Assembly: GCA_004297555.1 (NCBI GenBank)
Contig: SCSV01000423.1
Location: 1-14,390, forward strand
From: Salinibacterium sp.
Lineage (GTDB): Bacteria; Actinomycetota; Actinomycetes; Actinomycetales; Microbacteriaceae
DNA: 14,390 nt
Direction: 5' to 3'
Shown one piece after another: positions 11,260 through 14,390 of this stretch. Each line of letters starts with the position of its first letter. Within the stretch, counting starts at the first letter, position 1. Both the position numbers and the translations under genes were made by a program. Under the pieces are notes generated by a model. The model searched no databases, had not been told where the DNA came from, and saw nothing but the letters and a program-made list of their open reading frames with translations.

Positions 11260-12171
11260 CTAGCTGATGAGCGTCTTTGAACCAACGATGAAGCGCGTGA
11301 GCTCGCTCACACACCGCAGCGAGAGGGAGGAGTCGCCGATTTGGAGCGTGACCGGCGTGACAGGGATGCCGGCCGGCATGCCTCCGTCGGTCGCGATGTA
11401 GTTTGAAAGCGCACCCGCGCCCACGAGCCGCGCGTTCGGCTTGGCCGCGAACACCTGTCCCGTCGTCGGCATGACGCCGCCATTCAAGATCATGTCGAGG
11501 TTGATCGGGTTGTTGGGCCACGCCACGGGGTAGCCGGGCCCGCCCGTGTAGAACGTCGAGACGGGGGGAGCAGGGACGGCCGCGTAGATGATGTAGAATG
11601 CGTTGTCCATAGCGTCTACACCGGCCGGCCCGGTGTTGTATGACCGGCCGGTTCCTGGCGGCAGGCCGCTCGCGAACGCAGCGATGTCGAAGTCGGTCAC
11701 GGATGCCGCGACCCCAGAGAGCCCGTTGTCGAGGGCCGCGTTCAGCGTGGCGGTGATGTCCATGATCACGACATCCGCGGGGTTGCCGTTGCCTTCAAGG
11801 TCCACGAATACGTTGTATGACAGCCCGCGCTGGCCCTTCGGCGCGACCGCACTCGTGTTGAGCGCGACGGACGCCTGGAGTCGGGGCAGCTCCGCGATGG
11901 GAAGGCCGTCGAGCTCGGGAAGATTCAGCCCGGCGATGGGCTTGTTGCCGGTACCGCCGCCGTTGAAATTGCCAGCCGTGTTCGTGCGGATGTTGCTTTC
12001 GAGGATCAGGCGCCCGAGCTGGTTCATCCAGGCCTTCGCGCCGTTGACGGAGTAGTCCTTGAACAGTGCGTACTGGTCTGCGTTGTCGAGGCTCGCCACC
12101 ACCTCGTCGTACACGGACGGATCGTTGATGGCCACCTTCAATCGACGTTGTGCGGCGGGCGTGAGCAGCAT
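11260..12171 (-). CDS. Probable virion structural protein, 303 aa
   Basis: ATG 12171 has GGAGG 5 nt upstream; longer frames upstream add Arg/Pro-rich residues only. Residues 4-20 (TPAAQRRLKVAINDPSV) align with the N-terminus of the fibre-like protein at 10175-11146 in the pattern T-P-x-A-x-x-R-L-x4-N-D-P. A Gly/Asn-rich segment follows (TAGNFNGGGTGNKPIAGLNL), then a Ser/Thr/Ala-rich beta region (GLSYNVFVDLEGNGNPADVV; GGPGYPVAWPNNPINLD). Such composition is typical of phage surface or neck appendage proteins. No enzyme motif is seen. The gene follows the DpdA-like gene after a 90-nt gap holding dyad site D, which may separate their transcription. Structural role is inferred from composition and neighbour. 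Confidence 0.65.
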   Translation of the reverse strand: MLLTPAAQRRLKVAINDPSVYDEVVASLDNADQYALFKDYSVNGAKAWMNQLGRLILESNIRTNTAGNFNGGGTGNKPIAGLNLPELDGLPIAELPRLQASVALNTSAVAPKGQRGLSYNVFVDLEGNGNPADVVIMDITATLNAALDNGLSGVAASVTDFDIAAFASGLPPGTGRSYNTGPAGVDAMDNAFYIIYAAVPAPPVSTFYTGGPGYPVAWPNNPINLDMILNGGVMPTTGQVFAAKPNARLVGAGALSNYIATDGGMPAGIPVTPVTLQIGDSSLSLRCVSELTRFIVGSKTLIS

Positions 12172-12219
12172 GGGAACCTCCGGCCCGAGCATACCCCGGC
12201 AGTCCGTGCGCGGTTCCAA

Positions 12220-12253
12220 CCACGCGACCGTACTCGAGTATGAAGGCGTGGCG
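12220..12253. repeat. Dyad element with TACTCGAGTA core (site D)
   Basis: A 32-bp imperfect dyad (12220-12251) has matching outer arms CCACGC/GCGTGG and a perfect inner core TACTCGAGTA (12231-12240), all centred on the same point. Bases 12229-12253 match 1897-1921 (site A) at 22 of 25 positions. On the minus strand it begins 9 nt after the DpdA-like stop and about 60 nt before the next start, so it could be a terminator, operator or both. There is no T tract. Confidence 0.65.
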
Positions 12254-12261
12254 CCGCCGCC

Positions 12262-13464
12262 CTATCCGAAGGTCGATGCAATGGCCCGGCGACGCGATTC
12301 TGGCGCGATGCGCTGCTGACACCACGCGCTCCACGCCTCCTCCAACGCGAGCTCGACGAGGTGACGGTCCTCCTCGTCGAGCTCGGCGAGGTACCCCATC
12401 GGGTCCGCCTGGAAGGCCGTCGCTTGTGACCTCGTCAGCGAGGCCTCCCGCGCCACCCGCGCGAGGCCCTTCGGTGAGAGCCACGCGGCCGGGTCGCCGA
12501 TCAGGTCGGTGTAGTCGAAGCTGCCGCCGATCATGTCGGCCGGGAGGCTCCCGCGGCACAGGCCGCCCATCTCGTCGCGCGCCACGTCCTGCGCTCGCGT
12601 GAGCTTGCGTGGCGACCGGCCGCGGCCGACGGCGGCGACGATGCGGTTGCTGTCGAGCGACACGGCCGTCGTCGGGCTCGCGTCGCGGAGGCTCCGCAGG
12701 ATGCCGTCGAACTTGCGGTTGCGGGCGCCCATGCCGAGCAGGTGGACGCGGGCCGGCTTGACCTCCCGCACGAATGCCAGCACCTCGGCCGGGGTCATGG
12801 CGGCCTTCATCGCCGGGAGGGCTGGGATTGCCTCGAATCCGAGCACCGCGACGACGCGCCGGTAGAAGTCGGCCGCGGCGAGCTCGCCCCGCTGGATCGC
12901 CACGAGGACGTTCGCGCCCTGGTCGCGTAGCGCGCGGAGCTCGGCCGCGTAGGTCGTCAGGCGTGCGAGGGTGACGTCCTGATCGCCTACGCGGTCGGGC
13001 GCCACGACGTACACCTGCGCGCCGAGCGTCGCAACGAGGCGGGAGTACAGCGCGATCACCTGCCGCCAGTCGCCATCGTCGAGCGGGCGAACCACGATCG
13101 GCGGCCCCGCCCGCTGGAACCGCACCTCCGAGAACGCGCCCGAATCGACGAACACGGGGATTCCCCGCAGCGCGCCGAGCGTCCGCAGCACGTCCTCGGA
13201 GAGCCCGATCCGCCAGCCCTTCGCGGTGAGCACCAGCGCCGTCACCCCGATCGGCGCGCGCGCATCGGCCCACCCTCGGATGTCGGCGACGCGACTGCTC
13301 CCCGAGGCGAACCACACCGGCCGCGGCTGGATGCGCTGCGCGATCATGCCGAGCAACGCCTCCCGGTTGCGCTCGACGAACCCGTCCACGTCGGCGCGGG
13401 TCTGACCTGGCACCATGAGGGAGGCCGCGATCCGTTCGAGCAGCACGGCGGGATCGAGGCTCAT
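12262..13464 (-). CDS. dpdA: TGT/DpdA-like DNA transglycosylase, 400 aa
   Basis: ATG 13464 overlaps the previous stop (ATGA). The core (about residues 70-290) has features of the tRNA-guanine transglycosylase superfamily: FVDSGAF (105-111, with D107 as candidate general base), a Rossmann/TIM-barrel-like run with YVVAPDRVGD (152-161), VLVAIQRG (187-193), HLLGMGARNRKFD (241-253) and SLDSNR (269-274, D271 as candidate nucleophile). Phage and bacterial members named DpdA exchange guanine in DNA for a 7-deazaguanine (preQ0 or a derivative) and so protect DNA from restriction. No TGT zinc site is visible. Residues 9-46 (LERIAASLMVPGQTRADVDG...) match the N-terminus of the neighbour at 13461-14390, and residues 300-400 form an extra C-terminal helical part. 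DpdA versus tRNA-TGT cannot be settled here; phage context favours DpdA. Confidence 0.75.
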   Translation of the reverse strand: MSLDPAVLLERIAASLMVPGQTRADVDGFVERNREALLGMIAQRIQPRPVWFASGSSRVADIRGWADARAPIGVTALVLTAKGWRIGLSEDVLRTLGALRGIPVFVDSGAFSEVRFQRAGPPIVVRPLDDGDWRQVIALYSRLVATLGAQVYVVAPDRVGDQDVTLARLTTYAAELRALRDQGANVLVAIQRGELAAADFYRRVVAVLGFEAIPALPAMKAAMTPAEVLAFVREVKPARVHLLGMGARNRKFDGILRSLRDASPTTAVSLDSNRIVAAVGRGRSPRKLTRAQDVARDEMGGLCRGSLPADMIGGSFDYTDLIGDPAAWLSPKGLARVAREASLTRSQATAFQADPMGYLAELDEEDRHLVELALEEAWSAWCQQRIAPESRRRAIASTFG

Positions 13465-14390
13465 GCGAGCACGATGCGCCGCGCTTCGATGTCGCGCTGA
13501 ACCGCCTTCGTGAGCCCCCGTTCCCACCGGATCTTCGGCGTGGTCGGAGCCGTCGTGTCGCGCCGGCGGGACGGCTTGTCCCACTTCCCGCCGCGGCCCC
13601 GATGCGTCGGCACCCACCCGGCGGCGACGAGCGACGCGCCGCTCTCGATGCCCGCGAGGGTGTAGGTGATGATCTTCGTGTAGCCGAGGCTCTTGGTGCG
13701 CGTGGCCGCGGCCCCGTAGAGCTTGGATGCGGCGTTCTGCCGGAGCGGCCCCTCGCCCCATGTCGTCAGGCGCGTGACCTCCAACGTGCGGGGCTCCTGC
13801 TTCTGGAGCGCCCGCGAGACGGGGCGCCCGACGACGGCGACGCCGACCCGGACGGAGCCGTTGTGGACGGCGAGGGAGAACTTGTGGCCCTGCGGCGGGT
13901 CGTGGTGGCGGTGGTGCTTCTCGACGTCGGCGAACACCTCGGTCCGCCACCCCTTCGGCGACGCGGCCTTCCGACGCCCGAGCTCGTCCGCCTTGCCGGG
14001 CAACGCCGGGTCCGCCACGCATAGGCGGCAGACCACCGAACCGTCGCCGTGGTCCTCGATGTGCAGCACGTCCTGGCCCGTGATGTCGCGGACCACATCG
14101 ACGAGCTTGCGGCCGTAGGCCTTGTCGTAGCCCTGCTCCTCCACGGCGGCCTGCATGCCCTCACAGCAGGGGGCGAAGGTCACGAAGGCCTTTCCCTCGC
14201 CGGAACGCACGTCGAGGCCGTAGTGCGTCAGCCAGTCCTCGAACGGCGCCTCACAGGTCGGGCACGCCGTCGGTCGGAGCCGGGCGACGATCATCGCGAG
14301 CACGGGCTCCCGGTTGCGCCGGATGAAGCCCTCGACCTCGGCGCGCGTCTGGTCGCCCTGCGCCACGACACCCGCCGCGAGCCGTTCGAG
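13461..14390 (-). CDS. XF1762-family (GNAT-like) phage protein, 5'-truncated by the window edge
   Basis: The frame is open to base 14390, so the start lies just beyond the window; GTG 14366 is only the first in-frame start. The C-terminal half shows the XF1762 family signature: HHRHHDPPQGHKFSLAVHNG, then VGVAVVGRPVSRAL, LEVTRLTTWG, KLYGAAATRTKSLGYTKI, YTLAGIESGASLVAAGW and KIRWER. This family is common in phages, has a GNAT-like fold, and its chemistry is unknown to me. The N-terminal half differs: CPTC, APCCEG and VCRLC Cys groups suggest zinc. The first visible residues, LERLAAGVVAQGDQTRAEV, align with LERIAASLMVPG-QTRADV of the DpdA-like protein downstream. Stop and next start overlap as ATGA. 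Confidence 0.8.
   Translation of the reverse strand, partial: LERLAAGVVAQGDQTRAEVEGFIRRNREPVLAMIVARLRPTACPTCEAPFEDWLTHYGLDVRSGEGKAFVTFAPCCEGMQAAVEEQGYDKAYGRKLVDVVRDITGQDVLHIEDHGDGSVVCRLCVADPALPGKADELGRRKAASPKGWRTEVFADVEKHHRHHDPPQGHKFSLAVHNGSVRVGVAVVGRPVSRALQKQEPRTLEVTRLTTWGEGPLRQNAASKLYGAAATRTKSLGYTKIITYTLAGIESGASLVAAGWVPTHRGRGGKWDKPSRRRDTTAPTTPKIRWERGLTKAVQRDIEARRIVLA

Noticed and set aside
11251..11263. Additional GTAC-N4-GTAC site (GGTACCCCGCTAG)
   Set aside because: Only one half matches, and the other half overlaps a stop codon, so it does not meet the pattern.
1..14390. CRISPR arrays, insertion sequences, integrase or rRNA
   Set aside because: I saw no regularly spaced repeats with unique spacers, no transposase or integrase motifs and no rRNA-like sequence. 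The only regular repeat is the 24-bp array at 2655-2735, which is coding and has no spacer structure.

Overview
The window looks like part of a double-stranded DNA bacteriophage or prophage genome from a GC-rich bacterial host. Genes are short and tightly packed, most start codons overlap the preceding stop by 4 nt (ATGA, GTGA, TTGA), and GTG starts are common. Recognisable products are phage-typical: a DPPY methyltransferase, a TGT/DpdA-like DNA transglycosylase, an XF1762-family protein, a beta-helix virion fibre, a papain-like GDC protein and a tRNA. No terminase, capsid, polymerase or integrase is visible, so the phage type and host cannot be fixed. A Myxococcota or Actinobacteria-like host would fit the composition, but this is inference.

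Layout. (1) 1-1888, plus strand: five small hypothetical genes, the first cut by the left edge, then an initiator-like tRNA(CAU). (2) 1889-1924: a convergent junction with a perfect 18-bp palindrome. (3) 1925-9476, minus strand: a long polycistron of 12 coupled genes (9476 down to 3560), rich in small zinc-binding modules, followed by a thaumatin-like lipoprotein and a zinc-finger DNA methyltransferase. (4) 9477-9583: a divergent control region with clustered GTAC palindromes and an extended -10. (5) 9584-10194, plus strand: a papain-like GDC...H...D protein and a tiny membrane peptide. (6) 10175-12171, minus strand: two virion-surface-like proteins sharing an N-terminal segment. (7) 12262-14390, minus strand: a DpdA-like transglycosylase and an XF1762-family protein, cut by the right edge, that also share an N-terminal domain.

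How they may work together. DpdA plus the methyltransferase suggest virion DNA modification (7-deazaguanine and methylation) against host restriction, as established for DpdA phages. The polycistron probably holds host-takeover or accessory genes read from the 9477-9583 region. The same short N-terminal modules are joined to unrelated C-terminal bodies in four gene pairs, which points to modular shuffling.

The most unusual points are: a precise 139-bp inversion inside the gene at 3560-4039, whose computed re-inversion restores one continuous conserved protein frame; a phage-borne thaumatin-like lipoprotein; a detached class II ribonucleotide reductase-type C-terminal tail; an initiator tRNA with a U1:A72 pair; and intergenic GTAC-N4-GTAC palindromes, one of which recurs as a 25-nt element directly after both DNA-modification genes.
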